Shown one piece after another: positions 27,904-36,479 of a DNA stretch of 64,000 nucleotides. Source of the stretch: Agrilactobacillus yilanensis (GTDB lineage Bacteria; Bacillota; Bacilli; Lactobacillales; Lactobacillaceae). The DNA lies in contig NZ_RHOY01000005.1 in assembly GCF_003946725.1 (NCBI RefSeq), forward strand, positions 62,001 to 126,000. Direction: 5' to 3'. The notes beneath the pieces are model-generated. The model searched no databases. It was not told the origin of the DNA and saw nothing but the letters and a program-made list of their open reading frames with translations. Made by a program: the position numbers and the translations under genes. The first letter of the stretch is position 1. Each line of letters begins with the position of its first letter.

Positions 27904-29433
27904 TCAATCTTTATAATCGTTAAGCTGCTGAATTAAAGCTTTTTTTATAATCTTTCCTGAGTCAGTCATAGGCATTGTTTTATAGACAATAATCTTCTCT
28001 GGCCAGAATTTTTTTTGTACATTTTTTAATTCTAAAAAATGAGTGATTTCATTTAAAGTAATATGTGCATATGCTGGCTTTAAAACTACACAGACAGCAA
28101 TACGCTCACCAAGTCGACAATCTTTAAAGCCAATTGCTGCTACTTGACGTATCTTATAATACTCAGAAACAACACTTTCCACTGTAACTGAAGAAATGTT
28201 TTCTCCACCGCGAACAATAATATCATTAATTCGTCCGGTAACCTCCAGTGCTAGATCCTGATTGTAATAACCTAAATCTCCAGTATGGAACCAACCAGCT
28301 TCATCTAAGACTTTTTGTGTTGCAATGTCGTTTTGAAAGTATCCTTCAAATACAATTGGTCCTCGAACATAGATTTCACCAGACCGATGACTTTCAGTAA
28401 TGTCCTTATTCTTAGAATCAATCAATCGTACTTCAACGCCCGGAATAGGAAAGCCTGCTGTCGTATGGCCATTTTTTCGTCTATAGTATTCTGGCGTTGT
28501 ACAAACAAATGGGACACTTTCCGTTGTTCCAAAGACATTATATATAGGTACATCTTTGTCTATAGATGCCTCTAATAATTGATCAGAAATTGGGGAGCCA
28601 CCACATATAATCTTTTTTAGAAATCCTTTATACGGTGCCTTTCTAAATAGATCATAAGCCGTTGTAGGCACAGCTAATGCATAGGTACAATGATATTTTT
28701 GAATTAACTCTATACTTTTCTCAGAATCATATCTTTCTAGTAAGACACAGGTGCTACCCGTTAGAAAGGTTGAAACAATCCCGTGGTGAAACCCGATCGC
28801 ATGGTTAATAGGTAATGCTAGTAATAATCGATCGGTCTGATCTATCTCATAAATATCTGTAAAGTGCGATTCACTGTACAAAATATTTTCTTGAGAGAGT
28901 AATACGCCTTTAGGCAGTCCGGTTGTTCCTGAAGTAGTTAACATTGCCGCAATATTCGGAGACAGTTTAGACCCAATCTTATCAGTATTTATCAAACATG
29001 CACCATCAAACAGCTTTGAATCCACTGAATGATACTGTACTTCTCCATTTTTTAATTCAGTACATAAATCTGAACTAGCAAGAATAAACATCTTTGGCGC
29101 CATTTTTTTAAAAATACGTTCAAATTCCTTGGCATCGAGATGCATACTCAATGGCATCATCACTACATGCGCTTTAAAACTCGCAATCACGACTGCAATA
29201 GACGCAATACTTGTTGGCAATTGCATAGCGATTAAATCCATTGCTTGGATACCTTGTTGTTTGAAGAATTCAATTACCTTGTTACTTAGTCTATCCATCT
29301 GTTCATAAGTAATTTGTTGGCCTTCTTCAATTAAAAAGATATGTTGTGGTGACATCTCACAACGCCTTGCCCAGGCTTCAGCTAATGTTTTAAATTTAAA
29401 TTTTGAATAATTTGTTTGCTTTTCATTAGACAT
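27904..29433 (-). CDS. Acyl-CoA synthetase (AMP-forming acid:CoA ligase)
   Basis: A 509-residue member of the ANL superfamily. It activates a carboxylic acid to an acyl-AMP and then to the CoA thioester. The P-loop-like motif is MLTTSGTTGLPKGVLLSQ; later motifs are YNVFGTTESVPFVCT, GWFHTGDLGYY, GRINDIIVRGGENIS and the terminal catalytic lysine in MTDSGKIIKKAL. I choose the ATG at 29433 because a GGAGGG site lies 8 bp upstream. It follows etfA by 25 bp. Given the adjacent aroDE genes, the likely substrate is a ring acid such as shikimate or a dehydrated relative, not a fatty acid; the specificity is inferred. Confidence 0.9.
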   Translation of the reverse strand: MSNEKQTNYSKFKFKTLAEAWARRCEMSPQHIFLIEEGQQITYEQMDRLSNKVIEFFKQQGIQAMDLIAMQLPTSIASIAVVIASFKAHVVMMPLSMHLDAKEFERIFKKMAPKMFILASSDLCTELKNGEVQYHSVDSKLFDGACLINTDKIGSKLSPNIAAMLTTSGTTGLPKGVLLSQENILYSESHFTDIYEIDQTDRLLLALPINHAIGFHHGIVSTFLTGSTCVLLERYDSEKSIELIQKYHCTYALAVPTTAYDLFRKAPYKGFLKKIICGGSPISDQLLEASIDKDVPIYNVFGTTESVPFVCTTPEYYRRKNGHTTAGFPIPGVEVRLIDSKNKDITESHRSGEIYVRGPIVFEGYFQNDIATQKVLDEAGWFHTGDLGYYNQDLALEVTGRINDIIVRGGENISSVTVESVVSEYYKIRQVAAIGFKDCRLGERIAVCVVLKPAYAHITLNEITHFLELKNVQKKFWPEKIIVYKTMPMTDSGKIIKKALIQQLNDYKD

Positions 29434-29458
29434 GGGCAACGCCCTCCATGTATCTCTA

Positions 29459-30427
29459 CTATTTTTGAGCTGTAATTTCTGTCATTTTCTCAATAACTTC
29501 TTTCGCATCTCCGACAATACCATAATCTGCTATTTTAAAAATTGGTGCTTTTTCATCGCTATTAATAGCCACAATAGTTTTGACATTTTCGATACCTACT
29601 GTATGTTGCACAGCACCTGAAATTCCGAAAGCAAAATAAATATCTGGTTCTATAGATTTACCGGATTGCCCTACCATTAATGTATTAGGTACCCAGCCAT
29701 TATCCACTACTGGTCTAGAAGCACCCACAGCAGCGCTGAGATTCTCTGCTAATTTTTCTAAGTTCTTAAATTCTTCAGCACCTTTAAGCCCCCGACCACC
29801 AGCAACAACGACTTCAGCATTGTCCAAATTTAAATTATCATTATCCACTAAAGACTTATATACTGCAGTTTTCGGTACTTGATAGTCAATACTTAGAGTT
29901 TCTTCAGTTACTGCAGTTTCTTTTGCAGCAACTTTCTCTAAGGTTATATTTGAGTTATTTACTGTAATGATTAATGGTGCTGCATCAGTCACCGTAATCT
30001 GACGTTTTAATGCGCCAGAATATGATTTCTTTACTAAATTCAAATGATCATCAGTTGCTTCAATTTTTTCTACATCTGTAACAATAGCGCTTAAGTTAGA
30101 AGCAGCTACCCGTGCAGCAATACCATTATTAAACCTATTAGCATAAAAAATTATTCTACCAGCATCATTTTTTTGGAAATACTGATTATACGCTTTGGCC
30201 ACTGCATTAGGATCTAAAACTGACAGCTTCTCTACATTTAAAAAAGTAATTGCGTCTACATTTTGATCAAAACTAGCTTGAAATTTTGTTTGATCTAAAG
30301 CCTCACTTTGAAAAGCAACAACTGTGATAGATGCTGTAGAAAAGCTTTCTTGAACAACTTTTTGAAGTGCTTCTACTTCTGATTGATCATCCGTTGTAGC
30401 ACACAAGTATACTGTTTGATTATTCAT
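29459..30427 (-). CDS. etfA: Electron transfer flavoprotein alpha subunit
   Basis: EtfA carries the electron-shuttling FAD of the Etf heterodimer that links acyl-CoA dehydrogenases with a partner oxidoreductase. The 322-residue protein has a variable N-terminal domain and a conserved C-terminal FAD domain: VVVAGGRGLKGAEEF, ASRPVVDNGWVPNTLMVGQS, GKSIEPDIYFAFGISGAVQH and IVAINSDEKAPIFKIADYGI. No extra ferredoxin domain is fused, unlike in some acetogen EtfA proteins. It follows etfB by 13 bp in the usual order. Whether the pair is bifurcating cannot be settled by eye. Confidence 0.95.
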   Translation of the reverse strand: MNNQTVYLCATTDDQSEVEALQKVVQESFSTASITVVAFQSEALDQTKFQASFDQNVDAITFLNVEKLSVLDPNAVAKAYNQYFQKNDAGRIIFYANRFNNGIAARVAASNLSAIVTDVEKIEATDDHLNLVKKSYSGALKRQITVTDAAPLIITVNNSNITLEKVAAKETAVTEETLSIDYQVPKTAVYKSLVDNDNLNLDNAEVVVAGGRGLKGAEEFKNLEKLAENLSAAVGASRPVVDNGWVPNTLMVGQSGKSIEPDIYFAFGISGAVQHTVGIENVKTIVAINSDEKAPIFKIADYGIVGDAKEVIEKMTEITAQK

Positions 30428-30440
30428 AAGTAGCCCCTCT

Positions 30441-31244
30441 TTATAAAATACCTTTTTCTTTTAAGTTATCCATAAGCTTATCCACAGCCTGTTCATCTTG
30501 TTCTAAGTCATAAATAATATTCTCTTTATTAATAACTTCTGGTTCAAAAACGCCAGTGCTATCTACTTTTTCACGTAGATTATTCAATTGAGTCAAGTCA
30601 AGGTCCGTTAAGTCTGAAACTTTAACTTCATCTAACTTGGCTTTTTTAGCCTGCATTTTGGCTTTGAAACTAGGTAATCTAGGCGTATTAATTGTATCTG
30701 TAACAGAAATAACTAATGGTGTTTTTTCATAAATTCCAGATAACTCACTTTGATCCCATCTAGAAACTAATTTTAAACTGTGATTTTCTAAAAACTCAAT
30801 TTCGTCCACATTATCTACAAAATCTGCATCTACTGCAGCTGCAATACTAGCACCAATAATCGATTGATTATCATCAGCCGCTTCTCGACCAGTAATAAAG
30901 TATGATACATCGGCAACAGGAACTTTTCCTAAAACGCTACCAAGCATTGGAGAAAAAGCATCTAGAGATTCGTAACCTTCATCGTTAACCTTGAACGCAT
31001 GGTCACAGCCTAACGAAAGTGCCTCACGTAAGACCTTTTCCGTTTCAATATCTCCACCGAATGAAACGGCAGTAACTTCACCAGTATATTTTTCCTTCAA
31101 TTGCAAAGCTACTTCGATAGCATTCTTATCATAGGGATTTAAAATAACTGCAGTGCCATTTTTAGCCGGTTCTGATACCAAAGTTAAATCATCACTTGCT
31201 TTATCAGGATCAACCATCGCTTTTACATAAACAACAATATTCAT
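30441..31244 (-). CDS. etfB: Electron transfer flavoprotein beta subunit
   Basis: EtfB, 267 residues, pairs with EtfA; it holds AMP or, in bifurcating members, a second FAD. Signature stretches are LNPYDKNAIEVALQLKE, SLGCDHAFKVNDEGYESLD and ITGREAADDNQSIIGASIAA near residue 118. The ADDNQS-IIG segment sits where bifurcating EtfB proteins have an ADxxTxQVG-type loop, so it may bind FAD, but this needs alignment. It is placed between the acyl-CoA dehydrogenase and etfA with gaps of about 20 and 13 bp, so the genes are cotranscribed. Confidence 0.95.
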   Translation of the reverse strand: MNIVVYVKAMVDPDKASDDLTLVSEPAKNGTAVILNPYDKNAIEVALQLKEKYTGEVTAVSFGGDIETEKVLREALSLGCDHAFKVNDEGYESLDAFSPMLGSVLGKVPVADVSYFITGREAADDNQSIIGASIAAAVDADFVDNVDEIEFLENHSLKLVSRWDQSELSGIYEKTPLVISVTDTINTPRLPSFKAKMQAKKAKLDEVKVSDLTDLDLTQLNNLREKVDSTGVFEPEVINKENIIYDLEQDEQAVDKLMDNLKEKGIL

Positions 31245-31264
31245 GGCTTGCCTCCAAATTTACT

Positions 31265-32410
31265 TTATTTCTTTGCGTATTCTTTATTCAATTCGTTGGC
31301 AATAGTCATTCTCTGAATTTCATTTGTGCCTTCGAAAATTTGGAATACTTTAACATCACGCATCAATTTTTCAACAGGGTATTCTTTAGAGACGCCGTAA
31401 CCGCCAAAAACTTGAACCGCATTAGAAGTTACTTCCTGCGCTAAATCTGAAACAAAGGTCTTTGTCATAGCACCTTCTTTACGAACAGATAAACCTTGAT
31501 CCATCATCTTCATGGTATTATTAACCATCAATCTTGAAGCTTCTGTTTGAATAGCCATGTTTGCTAACATCTCTTGAACTGCTTGGAATTTCAAAATTGG
31601 TTTACCAAATTGTTCTCGCATTTGGGCATATTTTACGGATTCATCCAATGCACGTTGCATAATTCCAACAGCAAGTGTCGCTACATATGCTCTGGAAAGA
31701 TTTAAAGAATTTAAGGCAATTTTGAAGCCTTGTCCTTCTTCTCCAATTAAGTTATCTTCTGGAATGTGAACATTGTCAAAATTTACTGTACTTGTATCTG
31801 ACAACCGTAACCCCATTTTATCTTCATGCTTGCCAACTGTAATACCTTCTCTATCACGTTCAACAAGAAATGCACTTAAGCCACGATTACCATCATCTGA
31901 AGTTCTAAAAATGGCAACATATAAACTTGCCAAATTACCGTTAGTCACGAATGTTTTTTCACCGTTCAAAACATATTCATTACCAACTTTTTTTGCAGTT
32001 GCTGCAACAGCGCCAGCGTCAGTACCCGCATTATTTTCGCTTAAAGAGAAAGCCGCAAATTTACCTGGCGCAATGATGTCGGCGAAATATTTAGATAGCT
32101 TTTCATCCCCTGTTAAAATAACAGATCTTAATGCTACGAAGGTAGAAACCAAAGTAATTGCATAACCGGCATCATACTTAGCTAATTCTTCAAAAATCAT
32201 CGCTGTTGTTTCAAAAGGTAACCCAATACCACCTGGTTCTTCTGGTACTTCTAACATATGCAGACCCATTTCGAAAGCTTTATCAAAAGCCTCAGGGGGG
32301 CAAAGTCCCATCTCATCCCATTCTCTAACATGTGGTTTTAATTCAGCTTCAGCAAACTCATGCACCATATTAATAAAGTCTTGTTGATCTTCTGTATATT
32401 GTAAAGCCAT
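31265..32410 (-). CDS. Acyl-CoA dehydrogenase, canonical type
   Basis: A 381-residue FAD enzyme of the acyl-CoA dehydrogenase family. Motifs include LSENNAGTDAGAVAATAKKV, YVLNGEKTFVTNGNLASLYV, RAYVATLAVGIMQRALDESV, the FAD-site VQVFGGYGVSKEYPVEKLMRD and IFEGTNEIQRM, which carries the usual catalytic Glu. Driven in reverse through EtfAB, such an enzyme reduces an enoyl-CoA. It precedes etfB by 20 bp. It is a plausible reductase for a 1-cyclohexene-carboxyl-CoA such as shikimoyl-CoA. Note that known cyclohexane-carboxyl-CoA dehydrogenases use Asp, not Glu, so the substrate is open. Confidence 0.92.
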   Translation of the reverse strand: MALQYTEDQQDFINMVHEFAEAELKPHVREWDEMGLCPPEAFDKAFEMGLHMLEVPEEPGGIGLPFETTAMIFEELAKYDAGYAITLVSTFVALRSVILTGDEKLSKYFADIIAPGKFAAFSLSENNAGTDAGAVAATAKKVGNEYVLNGEKTFVTNGNLASLYVAIFRTSDDGNRGLSAFLVERDREGITVGKHEDKMGLRLSDTSTVNFDNVHIPEDNLIGEEGQGFKIALNSLNLSRAYVATLAVGIMQRALDESVKYAQMREQFGKPILKFQAVQEMLANMAIQTEASRLMVNNTMKMMDQGLSVRKEGAMTKTFVSDLAQEVTSNAVQVFGGYGVSKEYPVEKLMRDVKVFQIFEGTNEIQRMTIANELNKEYAKK

Positions 32411-32446
32411 CTTTACCCCTCGACCTTCTTTAAAAGTTTTTCAATT

Positions 32447-33670
32447 CTAGATATTTTTTGTTAAACCAATAATGCCATCTGCTTGCATTTTTTGAATGGT
32501 ATCTTCTGAATAACCCAATTCTTTCAGAACTTCAGCTGTGTCTGATCCTTGAGCACGAGAAACTTTAAGTTCTGGATTCCCTTGAGATTCAAATCGCACA
32601 GGATTCGTTGGAATCATCCGGTCTGCACCTGAAGGGAAAGTCATTTCTCTTAATTCATCATTCTTTAATGCTTCTTCATCTTTATAAATTTCAGTTGGTA
32701 CGTAGCAAGGCTCTAACGGCAAGTCATTTTCTGAGAAAACTTTGACCCAATGATCTAAAGTTTCTTTTTGGAAAGCTTCTCCCATAATGGCAACAAACTC
32801 GTTATTTAAGTGATTTTTATTAATTTCATCTACATCGTTATAGCGCGGATTATCTACTAAATCCTTACGATTTAATACAGTCATTACTTTGTTGTAGTCT
32901 CGACCATAAACCGGAACGCACATTACTAACCACCGATTATCTTTTGTTTTATAAGTATTATTAAATGGGTTAGCAATTTCTTTTCTTGTCTTAGGATAAG
33001 TGTTGCCGTATTGCGCAGACACCATGGCTACATTTTGCATGAAGATAGCCGCATGATGTAAACTAACCGTTACTTTTTCACCAATTCCATCTGCTCTTTG
33101 TTTTACTAATGCACCACAAAGTCCTGCGGCTAAACACATAGACACTTGAAAATCACCATATCCATTGGAAGGATTCATAGGTGTTTCATTTAATTCCATG
33201 GTAGTACCTAAGATACCGCCACGAGCCATATAACAAGTAGCATCAAAACCTGCAGCGTCTTTTTTGTCACCATGTTCTCCGTAACCTAGCACTTGTCCAA
33301 AAATCAATTTTGGAAATTTCTTGTGTAAGGCTTCATAGTCTAATCCCATCTTAGCCAATGATTTTGCTCTGATATTAGTTAAGAAAATATCTGCATCATT
33401 TAATAATTGATACATGATATCTAACCCTTCATCACTCTTAGTATTTAATGTGACAAAGCGTTTATTCATATTAGAAATATCAAAGCCTAAATTTTCATCG
33501 TCTGAATAATGCATATTGAAGACAGAACCTTGTGTTCTACCGGGGTCTCCTTTTGGTGACTCCACTTTGATAACATCAGCACCCCATTCACCAAGAATTC
33601 TGGCAACAGTTGGTGCAGCAAGAAAAGTAGTCATATCAATAACTTTAACGCCTTTAAGAATACCGTCCAT
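32447..33670 (-). CDS. Class III (CaiB/BaiF-type) CoA-transferase
   Basis: A 407-residue family III CoA-transferase. It begins LKGVKVIDMTTFLAAPTVAR with GEWGADVIKVESPKGDPGR. The catalytic aspartate is in AAGFDATCYMARGG, followed by the SNGYGDFQVSMCLAAGLCGAL region. Relatives include CaiB, BaiF, HadA and FldA, which move CoA from product to incoming substrate in reductive pathways. Here it probably saves ATP by transferring CoA from the reduced ring acid to the fresh substrate, with the ligase for priming. It starts just after a terminator-like hairpin with its GGAGGG site in the T run, so its level may be set by attenuation. Confidence 0.92.
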   Translation of the reverse strand: MDGILKGVKVIDMTTFLAAPTVARILGEWGADVIKVESPKGDPGRTQGSVFNMHYSDDENLGFDISNMNKRFVTLNTKSDEGLDIMYQLLNDADIFLTNIRAKSLAKMGLDYEALHKKFPKLIFGQVLGYGEHGDKKDAAGFDATCYMARGGILGTTMELNETPMNPSNGYGDFQVSMCLAAGLCGALVKQRADGIGEKVTVSLHHAAIFMQNVAMVSAQYGNTYPKTRKEIANPFNNTYKTKDNRWLVMCVPVYGRDYNKVMTVLNRKDLVDNPRYNDVDEINKNHLNNEFVAIMGEAFQKETLDHWVKVFSENDLPLEPCYVPTEIYKDEEALKNDELREMTFPSGADRMIPTNPVRFESQGNPELKVSRAQGSDTAEVLKELGYSEDTIQKMQADGIIGLTKNI

Positions 33671-33683
33671 TTAATGTCCCTCC

Positions 33684-33734
33684 AAAAAATGCCGATAACA
33701 GCTAAATTCTAAAATTGAATTGCCGCTATCGGCA
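33684..33734 (-). terminator. Intragenic-operon terminator/attenuator before the CoA-transferase gene
   Basis: Minus-strand arms TGCCGATAGCGGC (33722-33734) and GCTGTTATCGGCA (33690-33702), mostly paired, are followed by six T that run straight into the ribosome site of the next gene. This should make the first gene more abundant than the rest, unless antitermination occurs. Confidence 0.75.
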
Positions 33735-33749
33735 TAAAGATCGAAATCT

Positions 33750-34943
33750 TTACTTAATTACACCGTTATCTTGAATTAATTTACGAGCTGCTGTAACCCG
33801 CTGTACAGAACGCGGACCTTCTTCGAGCCACATAGCACGGCAATCTCTATACATACGTTCTACTGGACCATATTCATTATCTTCAAAGTAGCCAATGCCA
33901 CCAAAGATTTCCAAAGTATAATCAGAAACAATTCTTACTGTATTAATACTTTGAAGTTTGCACATTGCTGCTTTTTCTTCAATATCTTCGCCTTTATCGT
34001 ATTGTTCTGCTAAGTCATATAACATAGAACGTAATGCGAAAATTTCAGTACCCATATCAGCGATTTCTTGTTGAATCATTTGACGTTTAACTAATGGTTT
34101 ACCAAAAGTAACACGATCCTTAGCACGAGCAATGGACATTTCTAACATCCGTTGTGCCATCCCTAAATTACTATCAGCAATATGTGCTCTAGAAATAGAT
34201 AATGCAGAAATTGCAACGTGCAAACCTTCACCACGTTTGCCTAACAAATAGCGTTTAGGTACTTTGACATTTGTGAAACGTAAGCCGGCATGTCCTGCAC
34301 CACGGCAGCCCATCATATGTGGCATTGGAACAATTTCGTAACCTGGTAAATCAACGGGTACCCAGAAAGCACTTAAGCGATCGTCACCAGTTTTTTCTGG
34401 ATCTGTTACAGCTACAACATAAGTTGCATCGCTGCAGTCTGTATGGGAGATTAAGAATTTTTCACCATTCAAGATGTAGAAATCACCATCTTCAATGGCT
34501 GTGGTATGTACGTCAGCACCAGTACCACCAGTTTCTTCCGTCAAAGCAAAGTTGGTATAGATTGTTTTATCTTGAACTTTTGGCAATACTTCTGCTTTTA
34601 AATCTTCTTGTCCAAATTCGTCCATGATACGCCAGTTTAAGTCGGCAGCATGATGTAAGTGCATCCGCATACCACCAGGGCCTCTAGAAAACATTTCTTG
34701 AACTTGGAAAATTTGTTTTTGGGATAAACCAAAGCCACCATATTTTAGTGGTAAAGCGAATCGATATAGATCATTTTCAATTGATAATTTATAGAACTCT
34801 TCTGGGAAAGTATTAGTAACTTCTACTTCCTTTTGCATTTCATCAAATGGACCTTCTGCTAACTCTTTAATTTGAATCAAATAATCTTCAAAATCCTTTT
34901 CTGAAACTTTTTGTCCTGGTGTAAGATTAACTTTTTTAGCCAT
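33750..34943 (-). CDS. Acyl-CoA dehydrogenase, divergent type
   Basis: A 397-residue acyl-CoA dehydrogenase-family protein, first gene of the main operon. It shows FALTEETGGTGADVHTTAIE, FYILNGEKFLISHTDCSDAT, the FAD-site LEIFGGIGYFEDNEYGPVER and a divergent active-site block WLEEGPRSVQR instead of the usual YEGTxEIQR; the Glu position is kept. I choose the ATG at 34943 with GGAGGA 7 bp upstream, giving MAKKVNLTPGQ. It is separated from the CoA-transferase by an attenuator. It probably acts on a different CoA ester from the second dehydrogenase in the cluster, so the pathway may contain two Etf-linked reductions or an oxidation plus a reduction. Confidence 0.9.
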   Translation of the reverse strand: MAKKVNLTPGQKVSEKDFEDYLIQIKELAEGPFDEMQKEVEVTNTFPEEFYKLSIENDLYRFALPLKYGGFGLSQKQIFQVQEMFSRGPGGMRMHLHHAADLNWRIMDEFGQEDLKAEVLPKVQDKTIYTNFALTEETGGTGADVHTTAIEDGDFYILNGEKFLISHTDCSDATYVVAVTDPEKTGDDRLSAFWVPVDLPGYEIVPMPHMMGCRGAGHAGLRFTNVKVPKRYLLGKRGEGLHVAISALSISRAHIADSNLGMAQRMLEMSIARAKDRVTFGKPLVKRQMIQQEIADMGTEIFALRSMLYDLAEQYDKGEDIEEKAAMCKLQSINTVRIVSDYTLEIFGGIGYFEDNEYGPVERMYRDCRAMWLEEGPRSVQRVTAARKLIQDNGVIK

Positions 34944-35102
34944 TGAAAATTCCTCCATGATTTTAATAGATTTTTTCTATCAATTATTAGGTTAATTCTG
35001 ATAATACATTCACATAGTTGCAATAAAAACCAATTAAATCTCTATATTTTTGAAATTCACCTCACGAGTATTACAATTTAGATTAGTTCCCTTTCATAAA
35101 AA

Positions 35103-35116
35103 AGAAAACGCTTTCC
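35103..35116. promoter_or_regulatory. cre site (CcpA) of the acyl-CoA/Etf operon
   Basis: AGAAAACGCTTTCC fits the cre consensus (WTGNAARCGNWWWCAW). It lies just downstream of the predicted start of the minus-strand operon promoter, a position typical for CcpA repression. This implies the pathway is shut down on preferred sugars. Confidence 0.7.
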
Positions 35117-35130
35117 ATCCCCTTGCATAC

Positions 35131-35159
35131 ACAATAACCCCGCAGTATGTTATATTCAA
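35131..35159 (-). promoter_or_regulatory. Promoter of the acyl-CoA/Etf operon
   Basis: Minus-strand -35 TTGAAT (35154-35159) and -10 TATTGT (35131-35136), spacer 17 bp, start near 35124. The AAATAATTCCATAG half-site (35170-35183) abuts the -35, as expected for a LysR activator. Confidence 0.6.
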
Positions 35160-35170
35160 ATTCTTTTTAA

Positions 35171-35286
35171 CTATGGAATTATTTGTAAAATAAATACATC
35201 AGCAATATTTTGTTATTAATTTTGCTAACTTAATATATGTAGACTTTTTTATGATAGAATGTTAACGAACCATAGAATAATTCTAT
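35171..35286. promoter_or_regulatory. LysR-type operator region: half-site 35171-35183 and palindrome 35272-35286
   Basis: ATAGAAT-A-ATTCTAT (35272-35286) is a perfect 15-bp palindrome. A related CTATGGAATTATT lies 89 bp away, next to the operon promoter. The same ATTCTAT/ATAGAAT half-sites are found before aroE at 23632-23643. The arrangement (strong site near the regulator, weaker site at the target promoter) is usual for LysR control. The whole 438-bp gap 34944-35381 holds no gene that I can see. Confidence 0.55.
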
Positions 35287-35381
35287 TGTTGTGGATTTAT
35301 GAATTTTCATAGTTTGCATTCAATAAGATATTTGCTCAGAACTGTTATAAATCTGGTTTAGTTGAATGGAGTGAGGAGTTT

Positions 35382-36293
35382 ATGAACTTAAATCAATTAT
35401 GTTATTTTCGAGTCCTTGTAGAAGAAAAACAATATACAAAGGCAGCTAGTAAACTATTTATAAGTCAACCTAGTTTAAGTAACTCTATGAAATCTTTTGA
35501 AGAAGAGCTTGGTGGAAAACTCTTAAAAAAAAATGGACACCAAATGCAGCTTACTCAATTTGGTAAATCCATTTATGAAACTATTTGTACATCTTTAGAT
35601 GAATTAGATCATGGTATTAGCGAAGCACAAAAACTGTTGAATCAACAGCCCAATACTATAAAAATTGCTTGTTTACCTACTACTTTTGGGACTGTCTTAC
35701 CTAAGATCATAAGAGACTTCAAGGAATCTATTAATAAGTCTACGCATTTTATATTGTCCAGCAAGGCTTCTATTCCAGTAATGAACGGATTAACAAAAGA
35801 AGCTTTCGATGTAGGTATCTGCTCGTATAAATCTGGATACGACGATTTAAAATTTATTCCCTTTTATGCTGAAGAAATTATTGTTCTCGTTCCTAAGGAG
35901 CACAAGCTTGCAAAAGTCAAAAAAGTAACACTTAGTCAACTTAATCATCAAAATATTATTACTTATACACCCGAAATTCCTATTGGGGAAACAATTGAAA
36001 AAGATGTACTGTCCAAGCTATCAAACATAAACAATAACAATAAACAGATAGATGAGGTTGGTATTGCTGGATTAGTAGCTTCTGGCCAAGGCGTTGGCAT
36101 TTGTGCGGATACTTCATTTTTAGCACCATTCGATTTAGCTAAGATCCCACTGAAAATCCCAGCTAATACCAGAATTGTTTATGTAGCCTACAATAATTCA
36201 TCCCCTAGAAGTAAAGAAGTCGAATCCTTTATTCGATTTATTTTAGATTATGATATTAGTCAATTTGAATATCTCATTAAAAATAAAAACTAG
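35382..36293 (+). CDS. LysR-family transcriptional regulator (acyl-CoA/Etf side)
   Basis: A 303-residue LysR regulator with the N-terminal helix-turn-helix LNQLCYFRVLVEEKQYTKAA, then SKLFISQPSLSNSMKSFEEE; the effector-binding domain runs from about residue 88. The ATG at 35382 has a GTGAGGAG site. It is divergent from the acyl-CoA dehydrogenase gene that heads the long minus-strand operon, and is followed by an MFS gene on the same strand. By family rule it regulates the divergent operon. A CoA-pathway substrate or ring acid is the likely inducer. Together with the LysR at 23707 it makes a two-regulator system. Confidence 0.9.
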   Translation: MNLNQLCYFRVLVEEKQYTKAASKLFISQPSLSNSMKSFEEELGGKLLKKNGHQMQLTQFGKSIYETICTSLDELDHGISEAQKLLNQQPNTIKIACLPTTFGTVLPKIIRDFKESINKSTHFILSSKASIPVMNGLTKEAFDVGICSYKSGYDDLKFIPFYAEEIIVLVPKEHKLAKVKKVTLSQLNHQNIITYTPEIPIGETIEKDVLSKLSNINNNNKQIDEVGIAGLVASGQGVGICADTSFLAPFDLAKIPLKIPANTRIVYVAYNNSSPRSKEVESFIRFILDYDISQFEYLIKNKN

Positions 36294-36447
36294 TTCTTAT
36301 TGTTTTTTTATAGAAATCTGTTATTATTAAAAATAATTAGTGAACCTTTTAACTTGACGTAATTTAATATAATTCCATCCTCTTAAGTTTTCCCCTAAAT
36401 TAGAAAAGAGTTCTTTTTGATATGATAATTTTTCTAGTTTAGGTCTG

Positions 36448-36462
36448 TTAGTGTCACACTAA
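36448..36462. promoter_or_regulatory. Perfect palindrome before the second MFS gene
   Basis: TTAGTGT-C-ACACTAA, 15 bp, ends 6 bp before the AGGAGG ribosome site. Longer flanking complementarity (AGTTTAG with CTAAACT) could also form a hairpin. It differs from the LysR palindrome, so another repressor may act here. Confidence 0.45.
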
Positions 36463-36479
36463 ACTTAGGAGGTTTTTTG

